Origin: Paraconiothyrium sp. Pb-2020
Taxonomy: Eukaryota; Ascomycota; Dothideomycetes; Pleosporales; Didymosphaeriaceae
DNA length: 64,000 nucleotides
Reading direction: 5' to 3'
Assembly: GCA_022419385.1 (NCBI GenBank)
Contig: JAJUBI010000003.1
Span: forward strand, 1,550,001-1,614,000
A program made the position numbers and the translations under genes. Below are positions 1-10,828 of this stretch, piece after piece. The number at the start of each line of letters is the position of its first letter. Within the stretch, counting starts at the first letter, position 1. The notes under the pieces were generated by a model that made no database searches, was not told where the DNA came from, and saw nothing but the letters and a program-made list of their open reading frames with translations.

Positions 1-1
1 G

Positions 2-812
2 GAGAATCAGGAAGATTTCTCGGAAAAGGAGCTTTACGGTTGTGTCAATATGACAGTGGGAGCCGGCGCCGATACCGTCAGTGCTTCGATTCAAAGTTTC
101 TTCTACCATATCATGAGGCATCCGCGAATTCAGAAGAGCGTGAGAAAGGAGATTAAGGACGCGGGATTGACAGACGATGTCATTTCTTACGCTGACGCGG
201 CAAATCTGCCGTTCTTGCAGGCTTGTGTAAGTGCTCAACATGGTTTGTAATGAACGGTAACAGGTAACAGAAAATGCGTAGATTAAAGAGGCCTGGCGCC
301 TGTTTCCTCCCGTACCATTCGGACTCGGGCGTGTTGTTGGTCCCGCGGGGCTTACTATTGGCGGTCGTTACTTTGCACCCGGGGTAATTTTATCAACGAT
401 CTTTTTCGGAAATGCTCAAAAGCTAAGACAATATATAGACCAAACTTAGCGTCAACCCACGGGTAATACACTATAGCCGCACCGTCTTCGGGGAGGACGC
501 CGCTGTATACAATCCAGAGCGATGGCTTGGCCCGGATGCAAAGCAGCTCGACAGGCAATTCGTTGCTGTGAGTGGTTCTGTCTCAATGTTCCATCTGTTG
601 CACGTGTTGATCAGTCAAAGTTTGGCGCGGGGTATAATTCTTGTCAAGGCAAGAACATTGCACAACTGGAGATCTATAAGGCCACTGCGACGCTTGTGCG
701 AGATTTCGACTTCAAACAGGTGGATCCAAACCAGGATTGGAAATATGAAGCTTACTTCACGGCGACTCCCTATGACTGGCCTTGCCGTGTTCAGGCTATT
801 GATACTCGGTGA
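2..812 (+). CDS. Cytochrome P450, C-terminal part (5' truncated by window edge)
   Basis: Haem-thiolate monooxygenase, normally ER-anchored and paired with a P450 reductase. Four exons join in frame: 2-226, 282-383, 439-567 and 615-812. All three introns (55, 55 and 47 bp) are GT-AG. The reading contains the helix I oxygen-binding motif (GAGADTVSAS), the K-helix ExxR motif (EAWRLFPPVPFG), the PERW motif (FGEDAAVYNPERWLG) and the haem loop (FGAGYNSCQGKNIAQLE). In that loop the usual Arg two residues before the Cys region is Asn, which as I recall also occurs in fungal secondary-metabolism P450s. The piece resembles pisatin demethylase/trichodiene oxygenase-type fungal P450s; the substrate cannot be told. 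No lesion is visible. The N-terminal half lies outside the window. Confidence 0.9.
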
Positions 813-1777
813 AGATTAGGATAATGCAGATAGCCAAGTTCAAAACGCGGGCACGAATACATAGATCTAGTCGCCTATTTCGACCGTAGAATGTGTCTTC
901 TATGTCGGTAGCAAAGCATTGGTGGTCCTTGCGTCATATCTCCATCGAGACCCCTTGATGCAATCATGCATTTGGTCCAAATCGAACCATAGCAGTAGAC
1001 AGCTAATTTAGCAAGATGTAGAACTACAACGATGGCTTTAAATAGATCAGGGGCAAAGAACATCAAACTGTACCCCGCCAACAATGTCTCCGAACACGGG
1101 CGGAACGACGCAAACGCAGTAGTTCTTCCACTCAAGCAAAGTGCATGCTAGAAACTTCGCTGCATGCAGGTCAACGTTTGCAGGCTGGGCCGACGTGGCA
1201 GCTTGGCCGTGGGGCAGCAGATATATATCCGTGCGTAGCCCACGTCACATCTACCGGCCTCACGCGACATGATCCCCAGACCGTTCCCATACATTTGTGC
1301 TGAGTGGCAATGGGTGACGTGATGCTTCCCAGCCCGAGGGTTCCGCTCCGCTAGTGCCAAGTTGCTCCGCCCGGTAAAACGGCGCTAGTGCATCACACCA
1401 AGCCACTGCCTTTGCTGGGCTCGTCCGCTGTAGCATCTAGAACTTTGATGGACTCTCTGGCTCATGCCACCAATATCACTGCTGAGACGCTAGCCTGCTT
1501 GGGTCCATGTCATATGCTTGGGACCTACACATTGGCTGTCCAAGCATGCTCCCCCCCGGGAATGGACGGAAAATACTTAAGGAGCCGCAATCCTTCGAGA
1601 TTATTAGATCTCAAACACACAAGTATCTTCGAGTGAAGTCATACGGCTACAACTACCTACTTTCACCAACTCACCAAACCTCCAATCGAAGAAAGCCGCA
1701 AAGCCCAAACGCACTTCAATCTTCCTACAACCTCATCAATATCAAGCCACACTAAACTCATCCCTGCATACACTACA
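813..1777. other. Intergenic, no gene seen
   Basis: No coding stretch with domain or splice support. The last 150 bases (about 1620-1777) are CT/CA-rich and look like a fungal 5' leader for the following small gene. Confidence 0.5.
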
Positions 1778-1999
1778 ATGGGTTGCAATATCTTTTCCCG
1801 CAAGCATGTCGCCGGCATTCCATATGGGGAGGCACCCGCCCGTAAAGTCAGCACCACACCATCACAACGAGCAAGCGTTAGCGCGAGCCGTGGCCGCCAA
1901 TCTGTGAGCAGCCCAGGCCAAAGCGGACGAAGCAGATCCAGAGGAGAATCCATGGACGTCATCGGCAATCGAGGAGCCAGCATCGGGGGTGGGCACTGA
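1778..1999 (+). CDS. Small Ser/Arg-rich protein with possible N-myristoylation site
   Basis: An open frame of 73 codons starts at an ATG in good context (actacaATGGG) after a typical CT/CA-rich leader. The protein begins MGCNIFSRKHV. Gly2 followed by Cys3 and Ser7 fits a dual myristoyl/palmitoyl anchor as in small membrane-tethered proteins. The rest is low-complexity Ser, Arg and Gly, ending GASIGGGH. I do not recognise a family. The call rests on start context, leader composition and the N-terminal motif only; it could be a chance frame. Confidence 0.4.
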   Translation: MGCNIFSRKHVAGIPYGEAPARKVSTTPSQRASVSASRGRQSVSSPGQSGRSRSRGESMDVIGNRGASIGGGH

Positions 2000-4149
2000 T
2001 CGTCTGGAAGACTGCATAATTGGGGAAATATTGGTATCGGATTACGACATCATGACATGAGCTATACCGCATAGATATTGCGGCTGCATCTTTAACTTTA
2101 TCGTTGGAGTGGGACTTCTTGGATGCGGAGATACAATACGCATGGCCTTTGATGGGAGCGGTAACATGATCATATATTAAGGCTTCGTTGTACAATAAAA
2201 GTATTTGGCAATAAAGCAACCCTTTTCCAATTAAATGGACACCTGTGTCACTTGGAAACCCAGTAACTGATCTGAAGTCACAATTGAACGAGTCAACACC
2301 GAGTTCACGTAAAGAACCATTTGTCTTCGATCGATCGATAATGACGATGATAAGAGCAACCCAAGCGCAAATTCTGTCAGCTAATTAGCATCCCCTAACT
2401 TCATTGTATCTCATTACCAGCTTCATCCTTGAAAATTATTCGTCTTCGGTGTCACCCTTCGTTAGCGTCACTAGTACTGCCTTTTGTATCCTCGTAGAAT
2501 TCGATCATTGGGTTATTGTGATGCCAGATCCATTGCCGAACTCCACGCCTTGGGGCAAGCCAATCTTAGCATGCTAGTTGTGCAATTGTCGAGGATTGTC
2601 GTCTTATCCAGCCACAGTTTTGCATAATGGAGCGTTGCAAAATCAAAGAATGTAGTGTTTTTATTGTTTATGGGTTCTAGTATCGTCGGTTCCTTCTATC
2701 CCGACGTATGTTTACGTCGACGTAGAATTGAGGCGCACTCGTTTCACTTACCGTCCGCTTCGGCCTTTGGTAGCATGGTTACGTTGTAGTTGACCGGTAA
2801 AGTTTGGGTCAGCGTTATGCCCTGTGCTCGAGCAGAACAAGTACAATGTCCAAATCAGTGGCGCGGTACAGCGCGCAGCCAACAGACGGACTAGGACGAG
2901 TGCAATCGACGCAAGACTGTTAGCCTGTGTTTGGCAATTGCTCGACGGTCGATCTCGAACATGGAGGAAGGAGGTAGGTGTGCTTGGGCGGAGCTTGCGA
3001 CCGTCAACTCGAACTATTGCGGCACAACAAACAACACGCACGCTGCAAGTGGACCCATGAAGTCCAAGACATTCTGAATAAATCGAAGACTCCAGCATCA
3101 TCGCGTCGAATAGTACAGCGCTTCTGTCCGTTTTCTTTACCAGGCGGTTGAGCAATGGATTCGGTCGATCTTCGATCATCCATAATTGCGGCAGGATATC
3201 TATAAACCACGGTGCCACAGGCAGCCGCCTGCGTATCGTTGGATTGTAGCCAAATCACCTCCTAGTCTTGATTTGGATGGGGATAACATGGTCGTGGCTT
3301 GGTTCAACCATCGGCATTCAATTAAGCCGGCTCTGTGTGGGGGCCGGATCTAGGCGTATCCCTGCCGGCAGCAGTGGTCGCGTGCTCGGCAGTTGTAGAA
3401 ATTGCACATGCTACCCTAATAGAGTAATCCGTCAGGCTACAACAGTGACGTATGCTTAAATGGGTGCGTTAACTGCACTAGGATTCCGCAGGAGTATGAG
3501 CATTTTACAGCGCAAGTGTAAACTTTGATCCATTGTGCCCCACGTTCAGTCTGAGTAGATCTGCTCTGCACCTTGTACGAGTCGAGAATTGTCTAATCCG
3601 TCCGCAATCTCTGAGGGCCTTCCAATTCACCTCAACGCCATCTGTTCTATCGCGCAGATACGTGCTCTCTCCGGCATCTATTCGCAGACTCGTAGACTCC
3701 GGATATGTTCGGTCCCTTACAGCAGATGTCTCTTTCATGGTTGCAAGTATCCATTTTGAAAGACTTCCAATAGAGTGGCGCATACCATGTATACACGAGG
3801 CTGGTGGGCTGAAACTCTGCAGCACGAGCTTAGCCGAGCTGTACCCCAATGTAACATCGGAACCTTTCGTACGTGTTGAAATCGGGTACACGACGATCAC
3901 TACATTTCTGGGACCCGAATGGCTTTCAGGTCTCTTGAATTGTCAAACACCTTCCGAAATAGATCTAACCACACGAAATATGTATCGATTGCGGGGGCGC
4001 TTACATACCATGTGATGCGGCGTGACTCCTCATGACTTGCATACCTGCAGTCATCTTCACTATTCGGGTGTGCTTCCGATGCTATAAAACCAGGCTGGGG
4101 AGATATCGTATGCGCATAATCTAAATACTGAAGATCCAGCCCTACAGAT
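2000..4149. other. Gene-poor interval
   Basis: Several overlapping open frames occur on both strands (for example near 2750-3260 and 3505-4015), but none shows a domain, good start context or consistent introns. Nothing could be assigned. Degraded mobile-element remnants cannot be excluded by eye. Confidence 0.4.
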
Positions 4150-5516
4150 ATGCTTTTTAGAGCTTTTGTCAATCTAATTCTCTTAGCAGGGCTGAAAGTC
4201 TCTTCCAATGGCGCGGTCATCTCCCGAGACGTCTCCAAGGCCAACCTCGAAGCTGCCTATGGCGCCTTGCAGCAATGGTATAATCACTCAAATGGCCTTT
4301 GGATACCAAGCACAGGATGGTGGAACAGCGCTAATTGTTTGCTTGCTCTTGTCCACAATCCGTCGAATATACTGACATACACACAGGCCTTACTGTGCTC
4401 ACTGGAGTAGCAACCGTAGACTCTGGAATGAAGAAGCAGATAGCAGGTGTAATTTCAGAGACCTTTGTCAAAGCGCCACATTACAGTCCGGAGATGGCGA
4501 AAGTTGTGGGAGGGAATGAAAGATATCTGATGCAGACCTTCTATGGAGACCGATGGCCTTTCATCCCTCCATGGTATGTGCAGCAGCACGGCAGACCGCC
4601 TCGGCATACCTTCAAGAACTTCATAAATGAGTAAGTGAGCAAGCAACTGTATGGTTTATCAGCACTCACGCTTCCTTAGCTATTACGAGTTAGTACGAGC
4701 GACTGACGTATGTTGTGGTACTGATAGGGCTTTAGTGATGAGGGATGGTGGGCTCTCGGATGGATAGCTGCGTACGATCTTACTCAAGACCCTCGTTACC
4801 TCGCCCAAGCGCAGATCATCTTCAAAGACATGTATTCCGTGTTTGGAAAAACGAACTGCAGCAGAAACAACGCAGGCGTTGGCGGGATCTGGTGGGATAA
4901 GAACCATACTTACGTAAACGCCATTGCCAACGAGCTCTTCTTCAGCACCGCCGCCTCGCTCGCCAACCGTGCAGGAGGCTCATACAGTGGGGTGTCCTAC
5001 CTAGACATAGCGAAAAAGCAACTGGCCTGGTTCAAAGGAACAGGCATGATCCAGAACAACTCCACCATTAATGATGGGCTAGACCAGCAGACCTGTCGAA
5101 ACAACGGAGGTACTATTTGGACCTATAATCAAGGTGTTATTCTCGGCGGTCTGGTCGAGCTCAGCAGAGCGACTAGCGACAAGTCCTATATTGATACAGC
5201 CCACAGCATTGCCAACGCAGCCATCGCTACGCTTGCTCCGTCCGGCATCTTGAAAGATTCTTGCGAGCCGAATTGTGGCCCGGATGGCTCGCAGTTCAAA
5301 GGTATTTTTATCAGGAACTTGCTCATCCTGCACAAAGCAAGCCCGAGGGATTCATATAAAGACTTCTTCAAGCGTAATGCGATAAGTATTTGGGATCATG
5401 ATCGGAATAAGAGGATTGAGTTGTCGATCAGTTGGGGAGGACCTTTCGTGGCTCCTGCAAACGCGTCCACGCAGAGCTCAGCAATGGATTGCTTAGTCGC
5501 GGCAGTGGCCACCTAG
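4150..5516 (+). CDS. GH76 endo-alpha-1,6-mannanase (DCW1/DFG5-like), secreted
   Basis: Glycoside hydrolase family 76 acts on alpha-1,6-mannan; fungal DFG5/DCW1 enzymes help link GPI proteins to the wall. Exons 4150-4336, 4387-4630, 4680-4688 and 4736-5516 give 406 aa. Introns are 50, 49 and 47 bp. Residues 1-22 look like a signal peptide. The family signature WWNSAN follows. The third exon is only 9 nt and, with its flanks, builds NDYYDDEGWWALGW, which contains the adjacent Asp pair I take as the catalytic residues. Later conserved blocks include WTYNQGVILGGL and the Cys-containing SCEPNCGPDG. No clear GPI signal is seen at the C-terminus (AMDCLVAAVAT). The total coding length is an exact multiple of three, which supports the model. 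Confidence 0.88.
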
Positions 5517-5609
5517 AATTATGGAGTGTAGTGCCAGTATATTCATTGCAAAAACTGCGATCCCTAATTTGATCCGTTCGGCTTCTATGACCTTTAGCCA
5601 CCATCGAGA

Positions 5610-6718
5610 CTACGATCTGATACTATCTTGACTGACAGAGCGCCGCTCAAAAATCTTACTTAAGCCTGCTATCAGCCTCTGTGATTTGACTGGCACCTCG
5701 GGCTTGGGCGGGGGCGGTGACTCAGGCATCGGCCACATGTGCATCGTAATCGCCCAGTCAGGTTGTACAGCTGTCTCCCAAACTTGCGGAAGTACAATCT
5801 CCCCATCCGGACCGACTAGGTCATAATGACCCTCGTGTACGTGGGGCCCAACCACGTCGACGTGGAGGAAGGCTTGCTTAATCAATTCCTCCATACCTTT
5901 CCATGTTTTACATAGGTGCCATGGAAAACTGAATTTCCTGCCAACAGCCTCCTTGAACTTGATAGGAGGCTTTGGAGCATCAGTTGGTTTGAGCTTCGCG
6001 GCTTCTTCTTCTGCAGCCTTTTTCGCCTTTTCGAGCTCTTCTGCTGCTATTTTTGCTTCTGATAAAGCCTTTTCGTGAGCTTCCTTAGTGTCCGCAGCCT
6101 CTTTGGCAGCCCTGATTTCAGCCTCTTCCCGATCTGCTTTACGAGCGGCCTCTACCGCTTCTTCCCTTTTGAGTTGTTCCTCTTTTTGGGCCAGGATGAG
6201 TCCTTCAAGTTTCTCTAACTTATCTGCGCTTAAAATCGCCTAGCAACATACTTGACATCAAAATGAGCATCTTGATGCATCACAACCGCCAGGTCCATTG
6301 TCGAGATGAGAAGCACCAGTGTTGATTTGAAAGACTCCAACAAGCTCTTCACAAAGGTCACTTTCGGTCCGTTCAACAGCTATCTAAACCGTAAAGCCAA
6401 GAGGTGCATCGAAAACGCTCCTTTCATCTGATACAATTCAGTATTCCCGATAAGCTTCTCAAGCTCATGGACAAGACTTAAGCAGGCAGGGACGAGGACC
6501 TGAGCGATCTCGAACAGCTGTGCTGCTTCTGGATTATTGCAATCAGGAATCGTTTTGCTCAGTTGAGTAAGGGTGCATGTGAAGATAGATATGTCCGCAG
6601 CAATGAGACGTGCGTCGTTCTGGGCTGATTTTAACGTGCGCACTATCTTGCGTAGAGTGATCGACACTTTTGCGCCTGGGCCGGCGATACCTATGAGCGA
6701 AGCGACGAATTCGGCCAT
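5610..6718 (-). pseudogene. Fungal STAND-type N-domain / coiled-coil / ubiquitin-like (ULD) protein with premature stop
   Basis: The frame from ATG at 6718 (MAEFVASLIGIAGPGAKVS) resembles the helical N-terminal domain found in front of fungal STAND/NLR-like and related proteins. It meets TAG at 6380-6382, but the same frame continues at once with family-like sequence (LLNGPKVTFVKSLLESFKST), so a Trp codon TGG to TAG fits. A 44-bp intron (about 6242-6285, GTGATG to CTAG) then joins a long Lys/Glu/Ala coiled coil (about 5970-6241). The last block is a ubiquitin-like domain (PF22893-like): FSFPWHLCKTWKGMEELIKQ and HEGHYDLVGPDGEI. It ends about 94 residues after the internal Met at 5894. The role is unknown; such modules occur in fungal self/non-self and signalling proteins. 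Either a nonsense allele or a base error. Confidence 0.7.
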
Positions 6719-7702
6719 TGAAATGTGAAGATTAACTAGAAGCCTAACAGGCGCTGCAGAGCGAACGGGTTGGCAGAGATTAAGTATTCCTGGGTCTCGC
6801 GCGTCAACATACGCTCACAAGTTCACGGGTAAATTCATTGTGACCAGTCGCGTTCCCTTCAGCAGTAAGGATGGTTCACCGGCCCAGTGAGGCGCGTCTG
6901 CAATGCAGCACAGCCCGATGCATGCATCTACCATCGTATCTAGCCGTACCCGGTTGCAGGCAACAACGAGCGAAGAGGCGTAGACTGGCATAGTATACAA
7001 GTATCTTTCCCAGCAAAGGACTTCACGACGAGCTTTGGAAGGCGTAATGTGGATCCAGGGTGAGAACCTGTGGAGTGTAGGAGTGTGGTGTTTGGAGTTG
7101 GGAGGAGAGCCTTGGCTTACCCTTCGAAGCCAAGAGCAGTTCACGTGACTCGACTCTCTCCAGGGCTGGAAGCGCTTTACCACCCGAACCGACCAACCAA
7201 CCAACAAATAACCTCCACGCTTTCTCACATTCCGTTCTCGTTTTCGGCTGACAAGTCCGGGTATAAAGCAGAACTGCAGCTCCGGCACCACCGCCCTTCT
7301 GACCCCGCGCTAGAGTACTGGCTTTCACGCTACTGCACCAACGCACGACCTCAAATCTCCAGTCTTGGCAAAGTGTGGTTTTGGTGTATCAGACGCACAG
7401 ACGGAAATTACTTCTTTCAACACCATGTACAAGGAACAGCGCGGAAGAGACGCAGAGTGGTCTTAACGAGGGGTGACAATGCGGGTTGCGAGTTGAAGTG
7501 ATTTGGAATGCTGACGAGTATGAGTTCCAATTGAATATACCGAAAGGGCGTCACGGAAGTATAAATAAGAGCTGGCAAGCTTTATGATAGTAGTTGTCAC
7601 GAGCTGAAGACGCTCCTCACGAAAATCCAGCGCAACTCTACATACTGAAATCTTCCATTCTCTGTTGAGCAAGTCAAGCCTTTGTATTCAAACAATCTCG
7701 CC
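6719..7702. other. Intergenic, promoter region of the downstream hydrolase
   Basis: A 143-codon open frame at 7070-7501 has no domain, no signal peptide and ordinary start context, so I do not call it. A TATA-like tataaat lies at 7559-7565 on the + strand, upstream of the hydrolase start. Confidence 0.4.
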
Positions 7703-8709
7703 ATGGCACATCACGACGACACTACAGCGGCCACGCGCTTTGATTCCTTCCAGGTTTACGAGACGCACTTTAAGCAGATCGGTGACCACAAGATACGGGT
7801 CGGCATCTTAGTACCAAAAGACCTCAAGCCCGGCAAGGTTCCTCTCGCTGTCAAATTCCACGGCGGCGGCCTCGTGAGTCTACTTCCTCGTCACTAATTC
7901 GAAGCTAATAATACGAGGTTGTGGGCGATGCGTTGTTTCCGGATTGGATTGCCGCATTCTGGGTTCCTTTTATGCACCGTAGCAATGCCATCACAGTACT
8001 TCCCAACTATCGTCTCTCCCCAGAAGCCAGCGGAGCCGACATCCTCGATGATCTCGCAGACTTTTGGACCTGGTTCCATGACAAGGGCGTCGACACATAT
8101 CTTGCCTCTCAGAATATGCATCTCGACCTCGATTATGAGCATTTGCTTGTCTCTGGAGACTCAGCCGGCGGCTACATGGCTCTGCAGTCCGGCCTCACTA
8201 GGCCAAAGGGTGAGATCAAAGCTATCCTCGCACAGTACCCCATGACGCATCAGGCTCGTCGCTCGCCGACAGACACAATGCTTGGGATGCAGGTCCCGTC
8301 CACAGACTGGCTCCACAAGAAGCTCGCTACCTTAATCAAGCCTGGCGCTATCATATCCTCTGCCAATCCCTTCACAACTGATCGCTTGGCACTTTCGATG
8401 GCGCTCATAGGCCATGGACGTTTCAACGAGTTCTTTGGCGAGGGTAGAAGACTGTGGCCTGTCACTGCGCTACAAGATGCGGATTCATTGCCGCCTATGA
8501 CTATTTTCCACGCTACGGGGGACAGTGCTGTGGATTTTCAAGATAGTGTAGATTTTGTTGAGAAGGCGAGAAGTGCCATTCCTGACATAGAGATCAGGCT
8601 TGCATATGCGAAGGAAGGTGATCACGGGTTTGATACTGCAATGAAAGAGGACGAGGAGCCGTGGCTGAAGCAAGAGTTGGAGTGGGTCGAAAGCAAGTGG
8701 CTAGTCTAG
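7703..8709 (+). CDS. Alpha/beta hydrolase fold-3 esterase
   Basis: Carboxylesterase/lipase-type hydrolase. Exons 7703-7873 and 7918-8709 are separated by a 44-bp GTGAGT intron and give 320 aa. The start is the ATG at 7703 in ideal context (cgccATGg). The oxyanion-hole motif FHGGG spans the intron (FHGGGL-VVGDALFPDW). The nucleophile elbow is GDSAGGYMAL. The likely catalytic Asp lies in HATGDSAVDF and the His in EGDHGFD near the C-terminus. No signal peptide, so probably cytosolic. The substrate is unknown. It lies tail-to-tail with a second hydrolase of the same fold about 70 bp away. Confidence 0.88.
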
Positions 8710-8779
8710 GCACTGGTTGCTATACATGCTTTATAAGCTTGAATTCCAGATATCGCTGCTTCCGCGCACGAGAATCCAC

Positions 8780-9980
8780 CTACCCTGATAATATAGCCCT
8801 GAACCACTCTTCTATAACAATTTGATGCTCGCCCTTTGTCCCTGGCTCTAACATGTAGCCCATGATAGGCTCTATATGGGCTCTCCCTGGGCTCCGCACG
8901 AACACAATATGATCGACCTCAGCCGCTCCCTTGCGCCAACCTTCACGGAAAATTGCTTCGAACTCTGCAATCGCATCCGCGAAAACTTCATTTCCGCCAT
9001 ACCACACAAGCACACAGCTAACAACGCCATCAAGTCCTTTCCACCAAGATGCTTCATTGATCAATGGCTCTGTGTACGTACCGCCTTGTACACGGCCGGG
9101 ATCTGCTTCCGGATCGGCAGACCGGGAGAGATACATTCCCGCATACCGCCGCAGCATGCGTGGCGCCATAATGTCCGTCTGGTAGTTTCTCTTGAAGCTC
9201 TCGTGATCTTGGCCAAATGTCACCCACGGACTGATCAAGAGCGCGCCTCTCAATCTTCCCTCAATCTTCAGTACATTCAATCCAGGATGCGGATGTAGCA
9301 CATGCGACAGCAGTCCCAACACGAGATTTCCACCCGCAGAATCGCCCGCGAGAATGATATCTGACGAACCCCGCCCGGAGGTGATGAGATGCGCTAGCAC
9401 AGCAGCTGCTTCTTGGAGTTGTCGTGGGTACCGCGCTTCAGGCGCGAGACTGTACGCGAGTTGCAGCACGGCGATGCTCTTAGCGCCGCTGTTGAGCTCG
9501 TCGACTATGCGTGTCCAGTAGCGCAAATAGCCCTCCGTGCCTGCTTGCGTGTAGCCGCCGCCGTGGAAGTACAACACCACAATGTCCGCATCTGGATCGC
9601 CTATCCAGTGCGCTGCGACCACTTCGTCAGAGTCTGGTAGGGGTACCTCGAGGGAGCGAGGCGAGATCTTGTTTGCGGCGCAGAACTTGTGGTATTGCTC
9701 CGTCGTGGATGGCATTAAGAACCTGCTGTGCGCAACCGTGACGACGTCGCAACCCGAACGAACTGCAGCGAAGAAAACATCTTTTTTGAATGTGGGAGCC
9801 CGGGAAGCAGAAAGTAGACTGCGAATAGGATAAGTGATGGCACGGTACAAGACTGCTGCGGCTGCGGCATGGTGTCAGCGGGGCTAAGGGCGATTCTGGC
9901 GGAAGCAGTGAAACAGTACCTATGCGGCCAAAGAATGCTACGAGACTGAGAGTACTAGGGATTGTGACATTTTCGACCAT
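8780..9980 (-). CDS. Alpha/beta hydrolase fold-3 (hormone-sensitive-lipase-like) protein
   Basis: Exons 9920-9980 and 8780-9861 on the minus strand join through a 58-bp GT-AG intron to give 380 aa. The first exon encodes MVENVTIPSTLSLVAFFGRI, a hydrophobic N-terminus that may anchor the protein in a membrane. Motifs are YFHGGGYTQAG (oxyanion hole), LAGDSAGGNLVLG (nucleophile Ser), WYGGNEVFAD (acid region) and GRAHIEPIMGY (His). This order matches fungal HSL-type esterases, several of which sit in secondary-metabolism or detoxification loci. No lesion seen. The substrate cannot be inferred. Confidence 0.88.
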
Positions 9981-10828
9981 CGTGCAATGTTTCAACAATC
10001 ACTGCGAGTTGTGCTTGAAACGTGTCAAAATCCACAGTTTGTATGGTGGAAGCTATTACCCGACGGCGCTTCTTGGGTGGTTTTAGGCTGCGGCGAAGCT
10101 CTTGCCTAATTTAACGCAAATCATCTTCAACTAAGATCAATCGAATAGGATAGTCTCTGCTAAGAGGGTGAGCATATGGCAACAAGCAGACAAGCTACCT
10201 CAAGGTCGTAACAATCAAAGCCACTGAAAGAAGGGTGGGCGTCGGGCGTGGGGACAAAGTAGATCGTCTAATACGCGATGAAGAGGTTGACTGCGCAGCT
10301 CTCAGTGCTAGCAAGCGTCTTTCGCTCTACGGCCCCTTCCTAGGCTTCACCACTCAACAACAACTCATGATGTAAGTCAGATCACGGCTTTCCCCAAGAA
10401 CCTTGGTTAACAGCACGTGGTAAGAGTGCCGAAAGAGAAGTAGATCGTCTTCGGGAGGCTGGTGAAAGTCAATGTTTTCCAGCACGGTTGTCGTTCATCA
10501 TCTTTAACATTGGATGAGGAGCTTATCAACAAGACCTAGGTAGACCAAGTGATTTGCAATAACGATCGAAATGCAGCGGTAGTCATTACGAATATGCCGG
10601 TCACCATGAAGATGTATCTGGGCCTACTCGTCGCCCGTGACAATCTTCCAAGGCTGGGGTGCGCAACCGGAAAGCCTGAATGTGTCGCGCGTATTCCTGC
10701 TATCAGTGTTCTTCGCCACACAAGACCGTGGAATGGGATAACATTCGCGAATTTATCTTTTACCAGCTTATGACATGTGCTATACTTCTGAAAACCTCCT
10801 GCCTTGTCCGAATATGATGGCCAAATCT
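9981..10828. other. Intergenic, nothing recognised
   Basis: Only short overlapping frames (for example 10549-10773) with no domain or splice support. The interval holds the promoter of the minus-strand hydrolase and the 3' side of the SLATT gene. Confidence 0.4.

Noticed and set aside
3505..4015. Frames of 131 and 160 codons on opposite strands
   Set aside because: No domain or splice support, and they overlap each other.
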